Position numbers and translations under genes: made by a program. This document shows, piece after piece, positions 53,307 to 62,416 of a DNA stretch of 64,000 nucleotides. How positions within the stretch are numbered: the first letter of the stretch is position 1; each line of letters opens with the position of its first letter. The notes below the pieces were generated by a model that made no database searches, was not told the origin of the DNA, and saw nothing but the letters and a program-made list of their open reading frames with translations. Source of the DNA: Saccharomonospora cyanea NA-134 (GTDB lineage: Bacteria > Actinomycetota > Actinomycetes > Mycobacteriales > Pseudonocardiaceae); the NCBI RefSeq assembly GCF_000244975.1, contig NZ_CM001440.1, positions 4,882,325 to 4,946,324 of the forward strand, given 5' to 3'.

Positions 53307-55706
53307 GTGACCCGCGACGCGACCGGCTCGCGGGCCCGCCACCTGCTGACCCGCGCGACGGCCGGGGTTCCCGAGGAGAGGTATCCCGTCACCCATATCG
53401 CCGACCTGCCCGCGAGGGATGCCCGCTTCACCGACTGGCCGGACTGGGTGCCCGGCACCGTACTGGACGCTCTCAGAGCGTCCGGGGTGGACAAGCCGTG
53501 GAACCACCAGGTCGAAGCGGCCTCGCTCGCCCGGTCCGGCCGCAACGTCGTCGTCGCCACGGGTACGTCGTCCGGGAAGTCGCTGGCCTACCAGTTGCCC
53601 GTGCTGTCCACTCTGGCGACGGACAGTAAGGCGACCGCCCTCTACCTGTCACCCACCAAGGCACTCGCAGGCGACCAACTACGGTCTGTGTCCGACATGG
53701 ACGTCGAGGGTGTCCGGCCCGCGCGCTACGACGGAGACACTCCGCAGAGTGAACGCGCCTGGGTGAGAGACCACGCGCGCTGGGTTTTCTCGAACCCCGA
53801 CATGCTGCACCGGGGTGTGCTGCCCGCGCACCCACGCTGGGCGCGGTTCTTCCGGGGTCTCTCCTATGTCGTCGTGGACGAGTGCCACGGCTACCGAGGC
53901 GTGTTCGGGTCCCATGTCGCTCTGCTGCTGCGACGGCTCCGGCGCATCAGCAGGCGCTACGGAGCCGATCCCGTCTTCGTGCTCGCCTCGGCCACCACGG
54001 CGGACCCCGCGGAGTTCGCGACGCGCCTGGTCGGAGCCGACTGCGTCGCCGTCACCGACGACGCCTCGCCGCACGGCGCACGGACGGTGGCGCTGTGGGA
54101 GCCACCGCTGCTGGAAGAGCTGACGGGCGAGCACGACGCCCCCGTGCGACGCTCCGCGGGCGCCGAGGCAGCCCGCATCCTCGCCGAACTCGTCATCGAG
54201 GGCGCGCGGACATTGGCGTTCGTGCGGTCACGAAGAGGCGCGGAACTGACCGCGCTCGGTGCCAGGCGCATCCTCGCGGAGGTGGCTCCTGAACTGGCCG
54301 ACAAGGTGGCCGCCTACCGTGCGGGATACCTGCCGGAGGAACGTCGCGAGTTGGAGTCCGCACTGCTCGGCGGCAGGCTGCTCGGAGTCGCCACCACGAA
54401 CGCGTTGGAGCTCGGGGTGGACATCTCCGGACTGGATGCCGTGGTGCTCGCCGGTTATCCGGGCACACTGGCCTCGTTCTGGCAGCAGTCCGGCCGTGCC
54501 GGTCGCGCCGGGGACGACGCTCTCGTGGTGTTCGTGGCCCGTGACGATCCGCTCGACACCTATCTCGCACACCACCCGAAGGCTCTGCTGGAACGGCCCG
54601 TCGAGGCGGCCGTGCTCGATCCCACCAACCCTTACGTACTGGCACCCCACCTCGCCTGCGCAGCGGCGGAGTCGGCGCTCAGATCGAGTGAGCTCGGCGA
54701 CTTCGGCGGTGACGCGGCGAGAGCGGTGCTGGACGGGCTCGTGGCGGATTCGTTGCTACGACGAAGGCCGAGCGGCTGGTACTGGACGGCCAGGGACCGA
54801 CCACATTCCGATGTAGACATTCGCGGCGCGGGTGTCGAGCAGATCGCCGTCGTGGAGTCCGACACGTCACGGCTGCTCGGCACCGTCGACGGATCGTCGG
54901 CGTGCGGGACCGTCCATCCCGGTGCGGTGTACCTGCACCGTGGTGAGTCCTATGTGGTGGATGAACTGGACCTGGAGCAGGGCATCGCGTTCGTCCACGC
55001 CGAAGACCCGGAGTGGACCACCTCGGCCAGGGAGGCCGCTGACATCGAGGTGCTGGACACCGTGGAGAGACGCACCTACGGCGGGGTGACGGTGAACCTC
55101 GGGCACGTGGCGGTGACATCGCGGGTCGTCGGGTACCTGCGTCGGCTGCCGTCCGGGGAGGTGCTGGACCACGTCCCGCTCGACCTGCCCGAGCAGGTGC
55201 TGCACACCCGCGCGGTGTGGTACACGATCGACGCGCAACTGCTGTGCGGTACACACAAGGAGCCGGGGGGCGCCGGTGTGGAACCGGCGCGCGTCCCCGG
55301 CGCCCTGCATGCCGCCGAGCACGCGGCGATCGGCCTGCTACCGCTGTTCGCGACGTGTGACCGGTGGGACATCGGTGGCGTTTCCACCGCAGTGCACGCA
55401 GACACCGGGGAGGCAACGGTGTTCGTACACGACGGTCACCCCGGTGGCGCGGGTTTCGCCGACCGTGGTTACGCCGCCTTCGTCCCCTGGCTCACCGCGA
55501 CGCGGGAGGCTGTCATCTCCTGCGAGTGCCCGGCGGGGTGCCCGTCCTGCGTCCAGTCGCCCAAGTGCGGGAACGGCAACGAACCGCTGGACAAGGCGGG
55601 GGCGGTGGCCGTGTTGGACATCGTCCTGGCCGCGGTCGGGGCAGCGACCGGACACGACCACGCTGAGGATCAGGCCGCCGAAGGCTCAACGGGCGACACT
55701 CGGTGA
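53307..55706 (+). CDS. DECH-box helicase with C-terminal cysteine cluster (Rv3649/MrfA-like)
   Basis: 799 residues from GTG 53307. Superfamily 2 helicase: Walker A ATGTSSGKS at 84-92, LYLSPTKALAGDQL, Walker B VVVDECHGYRG, ASATTADP, and motif VI QQSGRAGRAGD. The C-terminus is a DUF1998/MZB-like domain with four cysteines (CECPAGCPSC ... CGNG), as in MrfA-type mitomycin-repair helicases of Bacillus. It lies next to a Tad secretion locus in many actinobacteria, the helicase/secretion neighbourhood. A DNA-repair role is likely from homologues; the start is uncertain. Confidence 0.93.
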   Translation: MTRDATGSRARHLLTRATAGVPEERYPVTHIADLPARDARFTDWPDWVPGTVLDALRASGVDKPWNHQVEAASLARSGRNVVVATGTSSGKSLAYQLPVLSTLATDSKATALYLSPTKALAGDQLRSVSDMDVEGVRPARYDGDTPQSERAWVRDHARWVFSNPDMLHRGVLPAHPRWARFFRGLSYVVVDECHGYRGVFGSHVALLLRRLRRISRRYGADPVFVLASATTADPAEFATRLVGADCVAVTDDASPHGARTVALWEPPLLEELTGEHDAPVRRSAGAEAARILAELVIEGARTLAFVRSRRGAELTALGARRILAEVAPELADKVAAYRAGYLPEERRELESALLGGRLLGVATTNALELGVDISGLDAVVLAGYPGTLASFWQQSGRAGRAGDDALVVFVARDDPLDTYLAHHPKALLERPVEAAVLDPTNPYVLAPHLACAAAESALRSSELGDFGGDAARAVLDGLVADSLLRRRPSGWYWTARDRPHSDVDIRGAGVEQIAVVESDTSRLLGTVDGSSACGTVHPGAVYLHRGESYVVDELDLEQGIAFVHAEDPEWTTSAREAADIEVLDTVERRTYGGVTVNLGHVAVTSRVVGYLRRLPSGEVLDHVPLDLPEQVLHTRAVWYTIDAQLLCGTHKEPGGAGVEPARVPGALHAAEHAAIGLLPLFATCDRWDIGGVSTAVHADTGEATVFVHDGHPGGAGFADRGYAAFVPWLTATREAVISCECPAGCPSCVQSPKCGNGNEPLDKAGAVAVLDIVLAAVGAATGHDHAEDQAAEGSTGDTR

Positions 55707-56317
55707 ACCTCCGCCTGCGGGACCGGCTCCTCGCGCAACGCTCTCACGAGGACGTCGTGCACGACCTCGGGGCGGGGAAGCTTCCAACCCCAGACGTCGG
55801 GCTTGACCCGCCAGTGCACGACACCGTGGTGGAACGGCGTCGGCGGAAGCGGCACCCAGCTGTCCTCGCCGTGCCACTCGACGCTCTCCGCTTCGGACAA
55901 CACACGGGGAAGCCTGTCGGCAGCCGCGGTAAGGAAAAGCCAGCGGCCGTTCGGCATCGCCACGATCGGAGCGGGCTGTCCCGTCGCCCTCAGCAACACC
56001 GCGGCGCGCCGTCCGGTCCGGTCGTCGACCTCGAGGGCGTCCACAAGCGTTCCGGTGGCGACCAGGAGACTGTACGGCCGTCCGGTCCACCATGCGGCGA
56101 CCTGCTGCGGATGGGCGCCGATCCGACGTTTCCAGTCACTGTGGGCAGGAGTCGGCCTCGTCCACATCGGCGTGGTGTTCGACGCCCCGGTGGGGTCGGC
56201 GTCCGGGTACGTACCCGGAATCACCGGCCAACCGCGCCAGGCGAGGCCGATGGCCTCCGCCCTCAACTCGATGCGAAAGGCAGCACGCCAGCTATCCGGC
56301 CATTCGGTGTCCAACAT
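55670..56317 (-). CDS. Prim-pol domain protein (bifunctional DNA primase/polymerase N-terminal type)
   Basis: 215 residues from ATG 56317. Matches the prim-pol-like proteins of actinomycetes: AIGLAWRGWPVIPG near the start, ATGTLVDALEVDD with acidic metal ligands, and VEWHGEDSWVPLPPT. Only the prim-pol module is present, without the helicase or PriCT part of replication proteins, so it may be a host enzyme or regulator. Its 3' end overlaps the convergent helicase gene by 37 bp. A GAGGAGG lies 12 bp before the ATG, farther than usual. Confidence 0.82.
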   Translation of the reverse strand: MLDTEWPDSWRAAFRIELRAEAIGLAWRGWPVIPGTYPDADPTGASNTTPMWTRPTPAHSDWKRRIGAHPQQVAAWWTGRPYSLLVATGTLVDALEVDDRTGRRAAVLLRATGQPAPIVAMPNGRWLFLTAAADRLPRVLSEAESVEWHGEDSWVPLPPTPFHHGVVHWRVKPDVWGWKLPRPEVVHDVLVRALREEPVPQAEVHRVSPVEPSAA

Positions 56318-56682
56318 GTCGTACTCAGGCCTCCTCGGGGTGACCGCCGTTGGTCGTGGTGTCGCATCTCACTCAACGGCAACTTGCAGGATGCGGGAAG
56401 CACTGGCTCGGCGACCGGCGTCGAGTGAACGACGAGTGAGCAAAACACCAACATGCGGGGCGAAGCAGCCGACCCGGACGGGCAACCGGTCGTCGCCCTC
56501 CCTCGCGTTTCCCCTTGCTTCCGCATCCCCTCGGAGGCGGTTCCCGGCCACCCCGACTTCCGTTCGGCACTCGCGGAGTGCATGTTGTAGTACCGTTCGT
56601 CGCTTGTAATCGACCGCTGCTCGTCGGGGTCGCGCACCGACCGACCTGTCGGAGTGCGCCGGTGAACGTTCGGCCGCCCAGC
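56318..56682. other. Non-coding interval between prim-pol and Tad genes
   Basis: 365 bp. It must contain the prim-pol promoter. Short open frames here (e.g. 45 codons from ATG 56453) have no ribosome site or family signal. Nothing else was recognised. Confidence 0.5.
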
Positions 56683-57114
56683 TCACCGGCCGCCGCTCGG
56701 CTCCTGGAACTCCCACGTCTCACCGACCGGGCCGGCACGGGCGCGGGCCGTCACCGTGCCGCCCAAACCGATCGGCCCGCGCATCTCGGAGTGAACGACC
56801 ACCAGCGCATCCCAGCCCCGCAGCCGGCACCCGGACACCCACGCTGCCATCGCGTGTGCGACCTCCTCGGCGTGCGCGCAGGCCCGCTCCTCCCCCATGA
56901 CGGCGTGACCGGCCGCCGCGAGAGCCGCCAGGTCGGCGGCGCCCGCCACCCGCTGTCTGACAACCAGTACACCCCCCAAAGTCCACAGCAGGCCGGCAAG
57001 AGCAAGCAGCGCCGCGACCACGCACGCGGCCCACACGGCGGCCACCCCCGTGTCACTTTCACGGCAGGTGGCCTGGCCACCACAGCGAACGGCGTGGTCG
57101 TCACGGCGGAGCAT
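56683..57114 (-). CDS. TadE/TadG-like pseudopilin of helicase/secretion neighbourhood (Rv3654c-like)
   Basis: 143 residues from ATG 57114, with GGGGGAGG 6 bp upstream and a 14-bp overlap with the previous gene. One N-terminal hydrophobic helix (VWAACVVAALLALAGLLWTLGGVLVV) is followed by RVAGAADLAALAAAGHA, the TIGR03816 signature, and a short extracytoplasmic domain with a Cys pair (ERACAHAEEV; SGCRLRG). Likely a minor pilin or assembly component of the Flp apparatus. Last gene of the Tad operon. Confidence 0.85.
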   Translation of the reverse strand: MLRRDDHAVRCGGQATCRESDTGVAAVWAACVVAALLALAGLLWTLGGVLVVRQRVAGAADLAALAAAGHAVMGEERACAHAEEVAHAMAAWVSGCRLRGWDALVVVHSEMRGPIGLGGTVTARARAGPVGETWEFQEPSGGR

Positions 57115-57481
57115 CGCCGACCTCCCCCACCACACCGGGTTCCAGTTCGGCACGCGCTTCGGCCCGCGCCACGACTCCCGGCAACAGGCCACCGGCCGGG
57201 CGGACACTCACCCGCACCACCACGGCTCCCCCAACTCGGTCGACGGTCATCGTCGCTCCCTCCGGCGCCGTCGCGTCGACCAGTCGTTCTGCCGCCGAGG
57301 CCGGTGTGCCCCGAGCAAGCATCCGAGCGGCCTGGGTGGCGGCGTCCGTGCAGCGCATCTGGTCGACGACCGCCGCCACCCCGGCAAGGACGAGGCCGAA
57401 CACGGCGACGAGGGCACAGACCGCGATCGCTGCCTCCACGGTCACGGCACCGCGGTCGTCGCTCATTGGCCCGTTGCGCAT
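57101..57481 (-). CDS. TadE-like protein (Rv3655c-like)
   Basis: 126 residues from ATG 57481; ATG 57466 (MSDDRGAVTVEAAIA) is an equally good start. N-terminal DRGAVTVEAAIAVCALVAVFGLVLAG is the TadE motif, with the conserved Glu at the top of the membrane helix; DAATQAARMLARG follows. The rest is a small extracytoplasmic beta domain. Part of the Flp pilus minor-pilin set. Confidence 0.88.
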   Translation of the reverse strand: MRNGPMSDDRGAVTVEAAIAVCALVAVFGLVLAGVAAVVDQMRCTDAATQAARMLARGTPASAAERLVDATAPEGATMTVDRVGGAVVVRVSVRPAGGLLPGVVARAEARAELEPGVVGEVGDAPP

Positions 57482-57661
57482 CTAGAGGTCCACGGAGATC
57501 GCCTGCTCCACGAGCGAGGTCAGGTGGTCCTCGACCGAATCGCCTGTGAGCACCACGTACAGCACCGCAGCAAGCGCCGCCGCGGCGATCGTCCCGACCG
57601 CGTACTCGGCCGTGGTCATGCCGTCGTCGGCCGAGTTGGACGCGAGAAGCCGTTTCAACAT
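57482..57661 (-). CDS. Flp-type pilin, DUF4244 (Rv3656c-like)
   Basis: 59 residues from ATG 57661 (GGAAAGGA 8 bp upstream). Prepilin leader ends at Gly14; cleavage before MTTAEYAV leaves Glu at +5, the class IV/Flp prepilin rule. The hydrophobic helix GTIAAAALAAVLYVVLTG follows, then a short acidic end. It should be the major subunit of the Tad pilus. The prepilin peptidase is not encoded in this window. Confidence 0.92.
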   Translation of the reverse strand: MLKRLLASNSADDGMTTAEYAVGTIAAAALAAVLYVVLTGDSVEDHLTSLVEQAISVDL

Positions 57662-57693
57662 CGGGTAAGTCCTTTCCGGTGGGTCTTTACTGG

Positions 57694-58329
57694 TCACGGC
57701 AGAACGTTCAGGCGGCTGGCGAGGCCGAGAACGACCGGGATCACCCCCAGACAGAGAAACGCCGGTAGGAAGCACAGTCCGAGCGGTCCGGCGACCAGGA
57801 CGCTCGTCTGCTGCGCTCGGGCTTCGATCCGGTCTGCCTCGGCACGCCTGATTCGCTCGGCGAGCGCGGAGGCCTGGGTGGCAAGCGCGCTGCCGGACGA
57901 GGCAGTGCGGCACGCCGCACGAGCCAGGTCTGCGGTGTCCGGATGTTCCCGAGCTCGCTGCCACGCCGACTCCGGGCTCGCGCCGAGTGCCAGAGCATGA
58001 GCGGCGTCCCGCAACACGCCGCCGACGGAACCGACAGCCACACCCGCGACCGCCTCCGCTGCTGTCGGCACCGGGATACCGGCCGACAGGCACGCGCCCA
58101 GCAGATCGAGCGCCAGTGCCGAATCGGTCGCGGAATCCGCCACCGCACGGCCGGGCCATCCCCTGTCAGGTGCCCGCCATGGAGGTAGGAGCCGACTCCC
58201 CCAACAGCGGGCCGCTGGTGTGGCGACCGCCGGAGCCGTCCGGGCGAGGGCACGGAGCCTTGCGGCCGGCGCCGGTGGCACGAGCAGCATCGCCACCGCA
58301 GCGAGAACAGCTGCACCGGTGGTACTCAC
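57694..58329 (-). CDS. TadC-like type II/IV secretion membrane protein
   Basis: 211 residues from GTG 58329, overlapping the preceding stop. T2SF/GspF-like domain: LDLLGACLSAGIPVPTAAEAV, a helical middle with ESAWQRAREHPDTADLARA, and a final membrane helix LCFLPAFLCLGVIPVVLGLA. Partner of the TadB-like protein; together they form the inner-membrane platform above the TadA ATPase. Confidence 0.9.
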   Translation of the reverse strand: MSTTGAAVLAAVAMLLVPPAPAARLRALARTAPAVATPAARCWGSRLLPPWRAPDRGWPGRAVADSATDSALALDLLGACLSAGIPVPTAAEAVAGVAVGSVGGVLRDAAHALALGASPESAWQRAREHPDTADLARAACRTASSGSALATQASALAERIRRAEADRIEARAQQTSVLVAGPLGLCFLPAFLCLGVIPVVLGLASRLNVLP

Positions 58330-59147
58330 GGAAGCACCCGTCCCGTCAGCCGCGACGTCCAAGCGACACCGGCAAGGAGCAGACCGGCGCCCACGGCGAA
58401 CACCGTCGCACCGCCCGGTGTGCCGGTCAGCACTCCCACGGGTGCGGTTCCCATGACCTCACCGAGGACGAGACCGGCCAGGGGAAGCAACGCCAGCACG
58501 GCCGATCCGGCTCTCGCGCCGGCCAGCCTCGCATCGAGCTGCCGTGCCGCTCGGGCGGTGGACTCCACGTCTCGATGTACCGCACCGAGAATGTCGGCCA
58601 GCGGCACGCCGTGCCGAGCCGCCAACGACCACGCCGCGCTGACCTGGGCCACCACGCGTTCGAGGTGTGCGGGCTCTCGCCCCGAACTGCTCGCGTTCGC
58701 AGCGGTGTCCGGGCTTCCGTGCAGCCTTACGGACGCGGCGAGAGCACGAAGGCGTCCCGCGAGGCCGGGCGGTGCCTCCCTCGCCACCGTGTCCACGGCC
58801 GACACGGGGTGGGAACCCGCCCGCAGCTCCACCACCATGCCGTGGAGAGCCGATGTCAGGTGGTCCAGGTCGTCGACAGTGGCTTGTGCGCGCACCCGAG
58901 TACGCCGATGCAGCAGGAACGCGGCCACGAGCAGACCGCACGCCACCGTGACGAGCACCCCTGCGGTGAGGGCGGAACCGGCGCCCGACAACACCGTCAG
59001 GGCCACGACGGCGCGGCGATCGCGCCAGCGCACGCCCACGCGGCCTCCGGGCTGACTGGGCGCCAGGGTGGCGAGCCGCTGCCCCACGGCCCTCGACGGC
59101 CACAGCAGCAGGCCGACGACCACGACCGTCAACGCCGGAATCAACAC
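58326..59147 (-). CDS. TadB-like type II/IV secretion membrane protein
   Basis: 273 residues from GTG 59147 (GGAG 7 bp upstream), overlapping the TadA stop by 7 bp. T2SF domain with LTSALHGMVVELRAGSHPVSAV, WSLAARHGVPLADILGAV and membrane helices near the ends (VLTVLSGAGSALTAGVLVTVACGLLVAAFLL; ATVFAVGAGLLLAGVAW). Inner-membrane platform protein of the Flp pilus machine. Confidence 0.9.
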   Translation of the reverse strand: MLIPALTVVVVGLLLWPSRAVGQRLATLAPSQPGGRVGVRWRDRRAVVALTVLSGAGSALTAGVLVTVACGLLVAAFLLHRRTRVRAQATVDDLDHLTSALHGMVVELRAGSHPVSAVDTVAREAPPGLAGRLRALAASVRLHGSPDTAANASSSGREPAHLERVVAQVSAAWSLAARHGVPLADILGAVHRDVESTARAARQLDARLAGARAGSAVLALLPLAGLVLGEVMGTAPVGVLTGTPGGATVFAVGAGLLLAGVAWTSRLTGRVLP

Positions 59148-60331
59148 GGTGTCACTCCGCCGACCGTCGGGCGCGGCGAGTTCCGTCGCGACAGGAGCGC
59201 GGTGGTGAGAGCGGAGTCGCGCCTCAACCGCTCCCCCGGCTGCCACGCGGTTTCCACCCGCACCACGCCGGCCTCGCGCCGTACCAAGCCGATCTCGGCG
59301 AGCTCTCTACGGCCCGACGGTGTGCGACGCATGTGCAGGACGATCTGCACGGCGGCCGCCAACTGGCTGTGCAGGGCCTCACGGGGCAGGCCCCCGAGGG
59401 CGGCGAGGGCTTCCAGCCGGGCGGGCACTTCGGCGGGCGCGTTGGCATGCAACGTGCCCGCACCACCGTCGTGGCCGGTGTTCAGCGCCGTGAGCAGCTC
59501 CACGACCTCGCGGCCCCTGACCTCACCGACGACGAGGCGGTCGGGTCTCATGCGAAGTGCCTGACGGACTAGCTCCCGTAGCGTCACCTCTCCCGAGCCC
59601 TCCACGTTGGGCGGCCTCGCCACGAGACGGACGAACTGCGGGTGATCGGGTTGGAGCTCGCCGACATCCTCCACACACACCACCCGCTCGGCGGGATCGA
59701 CGGCTCCGAGCAGCGCGGCCAGCAGTGTGCTCTTGCCCGAGCCCGTGGCCCCCGACACCAGGAAGGCCAACCGGGCGGACACGATGGCTTCCAGGAGCGC
59801 GAGCCCGGCGTCGTCCACGGTGCCGAGCCTTCGCAGGGAGCGCAGGTCGTGCTTCGCGGGTCGCAGCACCCGCAGCGACAGGCACGTGCCCTCGGCCGCG
59901 ACCGGGGGCAACACGGCGTGCAGCCGGATCCTTCCCTCCGGGCCGCTGCCCGGCAACCAACCGTCCACAAAGGGCTGAGCGTCGTCGAGTCTGCGTCCCG
60001 CCGCGAGCGCCAGCCGCTGCGCGAGTCTGCGTACGGCGTCCTCGCCGGGGAACCGCACGTCGGTGCGACGCAGCCCGTCGGGACCGTCGACCCACACCTG
60101 GTCGGGCGCGGTCACGAGTATGTCGGTGACGTCGGGCGCCGCGAGGAGCCGTTCCAACGGCCCCACACCGACAAGCTCGTCGTCCAACAGTTTCAGCGCG
60201 GCCAGTATGTCGAGGTGTCCCGCGACGCCGCCCGCCTCCGCTCGCACGGCGTCGGCGACGGCACGTGGGTCCGTGACGCTCTGGGTACCGGCCAGCCTGG
60301 CCTTGACCCGTTCGACGAGATCGGTACTCAT
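59141..60331 (-). CDS. TadA/CpaF-family secretion ATPase (Rv3659c-like)
   Basis: 396 residues from ATG 60331. Powers assembly of Flp pili. Walker A GATGSGKST is at 194-202, Asp box VVCVEDVGELQPDHP, Walker B RMRPDRLVVGEVRG, and His box GHDGGAGTLHANAP; the N-terminal helical domain contains the GPLERLL segment. First gene of the Tad operon as drawn here, with ssd behind it across the divergent SDR gene. Confidence 0.95.
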   Translation of the reverse strand: MSTDLVERVKARLAGTQSVTDPRAVADAVRAEAGGVAGHLDILAALKLLDDELVGVGPLERLLAAPDVTDILVTAPDQVWVDGPDGLRRTDVRFPGEDAVRRLAQRLALAAGRRLDDAQPFVDGWLPGSGPEGRIRLHAVLPPVAAEGTCLSLRVLRPAKHDLRSLRRLGTVDDAGLALLEAIVSARLAFLVSGATGSGKSTLLAALLGAVDPAERVVCVEDVGELQPDHPQFVRLVARPPNVEGSGEVTLRELVRQALRMRPDRLVVGEVRGREVVELLTALNTGHDGGAGTLHANAPAEVPARLEALAALGGLPREALHSQLAAAVQIVLHMRRTPSGRRELAEIGLVRREAGVVRVETAWQPGERLRRDSALTTALLSRRNSPRPTVGGVTPC

Positions 60332-60428
60332 CTCTCCCCCTCCTCGGTTCGTGTTCGAGCAGCGCACCCGACCACTCGGCAACGATCCCGCTCCCGAGTC
60401 CACACCCACAACGACCGGCCCTCCCGGC

Positions 60429-60455
60429 TGTGGACAACTCGTCCCCTGTGGACAA
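60429..60455. promoter_or_regulatory. Two perfect DnaA boxes
   Basis: TGTGGACAA at 60429-60437 and 60447-60455 (complement TTGTCCACA, the actinomycete DnaA box), same orientation, 18 bp apart. They lie between the divergent tadA and SDR starts. Confidence 0.6.
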
Positions 60456-60523
60456 CTCCGTCGCGAGCGGCGCCGTCGCGTACCAACGCCACGTCGGTTT
60501 TCCGCCGGTGGCGGACTTTCCCG

Positions 60524-61291
60524 ATGAGCAGACTCGTTGCCATGAACGAACATTCGGCACACTCCGCAGGGGTCGCTCTCGTCACCGGCGGCAGCAGGGG
60601 AATCGGCGCGGCGACCGCTCTCCGCCTGGCTTCGGACGGGTTCGACGTCGCCATCACGTACCGAAACGGTGAGGACAAGGCGCGTGAGGTCGTGCACGCC
60701 GTCGAAGCGACCGGGCGACGCGCGTTGGCCGTGCAGGCCGACAGCGGTGAGCCCGGCGCGATCGAGGCCGCCGTGGCGCGCACGGTGAACGTGCTCGGCG
60801 GGATCGACGTCCTCGTGAACAACGCGGGCGAGTTCCTGGTCGCGCCGCTCGACGAGCTCACGCTGGACGACTTCGACCGCACCATGGCCGTCAACGTGCG
60901 CGCTCCGTTCGCGGCGGCGAAGGCTGCACTGGAGCACATGCGTGACGGCGGCCGGATCGTCAGCATCGGGAGCAACGTGGCCGAGCGCGCGGTCTTCCCC
61001 GGATTCTCCCTGTACTCGGCGAGCAAGGCCGCTCTCGTCGGGCTGGCCAAGGGACTCGGGCGGGAACTCGGCCCCCGCGGCATCACGGTGAACGTGGTGC
61101 ACCCCGGCCCCACCGACACCGACACGAACCCGGCGAGCGGTCCCAACGCGGAGGCGATCAACTCGTTCACCGCTCTGGGCCGCTACGCCTCGCCGGGCGA
61201 GATCGCCGCGGCCGTGTCGTTCCTCGCCGGTGACGGTGGCCGTTACGTGACCGGAACGGCGATCAGCGTGGACGGCGGTTTCTCCGCCTGA
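60524..61291 (+). CDS. Short-chain dehydrogenase/reductase
   Basis: 255 residues from ATG 60524 (ATG 60542 is possible). Classical SDR: cofactor motif TGGSRGIG near residue 20, NNAG near 100, catalytic Ser and YSASK near 166-170, and HPGPTDTD. Arg after the glycine motif and YRNGED suggest NADPH. Resembles 3-oxoacyl-reductase-like enzymes; substrate unknown. Inserted between tadA and ssd, on the opposite strand, with DnaA boxes in its upstream region. Confidence 0.9.
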   Translation: MSRLVAMNEHSAHSAGVALVTGGSRGIGAATALRLASDGFDVAITYRNGEDKAREVVHAVEATGRRALAVQADSGEPGAIEAAVARTVNVLGGIDVLVNNAGEFLVAPLDELTLDDFDRTMAVNVRAPFAAAKAALEHMRDGGRIVSIGSNVAERAVFPGFSLYSASKAALVGLAKGLGRELGPRGITVNVVHPGPTDTDTNPASGPNAEAINSFTALGRYASPGEIAAAVSFLAGDGGRYVTGTAISVDGGFSA

Positions 61292-61298
61292 GCTCCTG

Positions 61299-62339
61299 CT
61301 ACGCGAGGGTGGCGAGGATCGTCCGGGCCACCCTCGCGAGCCGCCTCGTCGGCCGGAACGATCCGCGGTCGAGTGTCCGGCCGACCGCGTTGTCGTGGCC
61401 CACCCGACCGAGCACCGGTACTCCCACCGCTTCCCCGACGTCGGCCTCCGAAAGTCCGCTCGTCGACCGCCCCCGGACAACGGCTTCGACGCGGGAGGTA
61501 CGTTCGCTCAGCCGGCGACGCACACAGGCTGCCGCGACGCAGCCGCGGACGTCGGCAGGCACCACGAGCACCGTGAGGTCGGCCCGGTGGAGAGCCTCGT
61601 CGGCCGCGCGATCCGGATGGCGGGGTACGTCGCACACCACCGTCCGGCCCGCCCGCCGCCCCGCGTCCACCACGGCGGCGAGAGCGACGTCGGTGGGCCC
61701 CGGCCCCACGCGGTCGCACGACAGGACCGACAGCCGGCCCTTGCCTCGTCGGCGCGCGGGCAGGGCGGCATCGAGTTCGCCCATCGCCACCCGCCCCGCC
61801 GGCATCCTGAGGTCGGGCCAGCGCAGCCCCTCGTCCGACTCGGTGCCGAGCACCAGGTCGACTCCGCCGCCGAGCGGATCGCAGTCGACGAGCAGCACGG
61901 CGTCGCCCGAACGCGCCGCCGTCACCGCCACGCTCGCCGCCAGCACCGAGGCTCCGGCACCTCCCCGTCCACCGACCACGGCGAGGACCCTGCCCTCGCG
62001 GGCGCTGGGCCGTTCGACGACGTCGGCGAGCGAGGTGACCACGACTTCCTCGTCGGCGGGCAGGATCGCGACTCCGTCCACTCCCAGTGACACCGCGGCC
62101 TTCCACTCCGCCTGCGTCGGGGCTTCGGTCCGTACCAGGAGCACGTTCGACCGGCGTGGCAGTCCGCCGCTGTCGGGTACCCGATCGAGCAACACGAGCG
62201 GCGCGTCCGCCCACCGCGACCTCGCGGCTGCGACATCGCGGACATGGCTTGGCTCACAGCCCACCGCTGCCGCGAGTCGGGAGATGTGATCGCGCACGAC
62301 GTCGTCGGAGACGACCACGAGTGGACGGTTGTCGGTCAC
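61299..62339 (-). CDS. ssd: Septum-site-determining-like protein (Ssd/CpaE family)
   Basis: 346 residues from GTG 62339. N-terminal receiver-like region (VVVSDDVVRDHISRLAAAVG) followed by a MinD/ParA-type ATPase fold. The deviant Walker A is GGRGGAGAS (123-131), lacking both the signature Lys and the P-loop Lys, so ATP binding may be weak; LLVDCDPLGGG is kept. Orthologue by position of Rv3660c, called Ssd because it affects septation in mycobacteria; it also resembles CpaE/TadZ, which localises Tad pili. DnaA boxes and 6C RNA lie upstream. Confidence 0.88.
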   Translation of the reverse strand: MTDNRPLVVVSDDVVRDHISRLAAAVGCEPSHVRDVAAARSRWADAPLVLLDRVPDSGGLPRRSNVLLVRTEAPTQAEWKAAVSLGVDGVAILPADEEVVVTSLADVVERPSAREGRVLAVVGGRGGAGASVLAASVAVTAARSGDAVLLVDCDPLGGGVDLVLGTESDEGLRWPDLRMPAGRVAMGELDAALPARRRGKGRLSVLSCDRVGPGPTDVALAAVVDAGRRAGRTVVCDVPRHPDRAADEALHRADLTVLVVPADVRGCVAAACVRRRLSERTSRVEAVVRGRSTSGLSEADVGEAVGVPVLGRVGHDNAVGRTLDRGSFRPTRRLARVARTILATLA

Positions 62340-62416
62340 CTCGGCCCCCAGTGTCGATGGTTGTGCACACCACCGTCACGCCTGACCGCATCCGCGACAA
62401 CCCCGCACACAGAGGC

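Noticed and set aside
56453..56590. 45-codon frame with coding-like look in the prim-pol/Tad gap
   Set aside because: No ribosome site, no family signal, and the opposite strand gives equally open frames.
56263..56637. Minus-strand frame starting MHSASAERKSG with a -10-like TACTAC just upstream
   Set aside because: It overlaps the prim-pol start, is Ser/Arg/Gly-rich with poor codon pattern, and has no recognisable domain.
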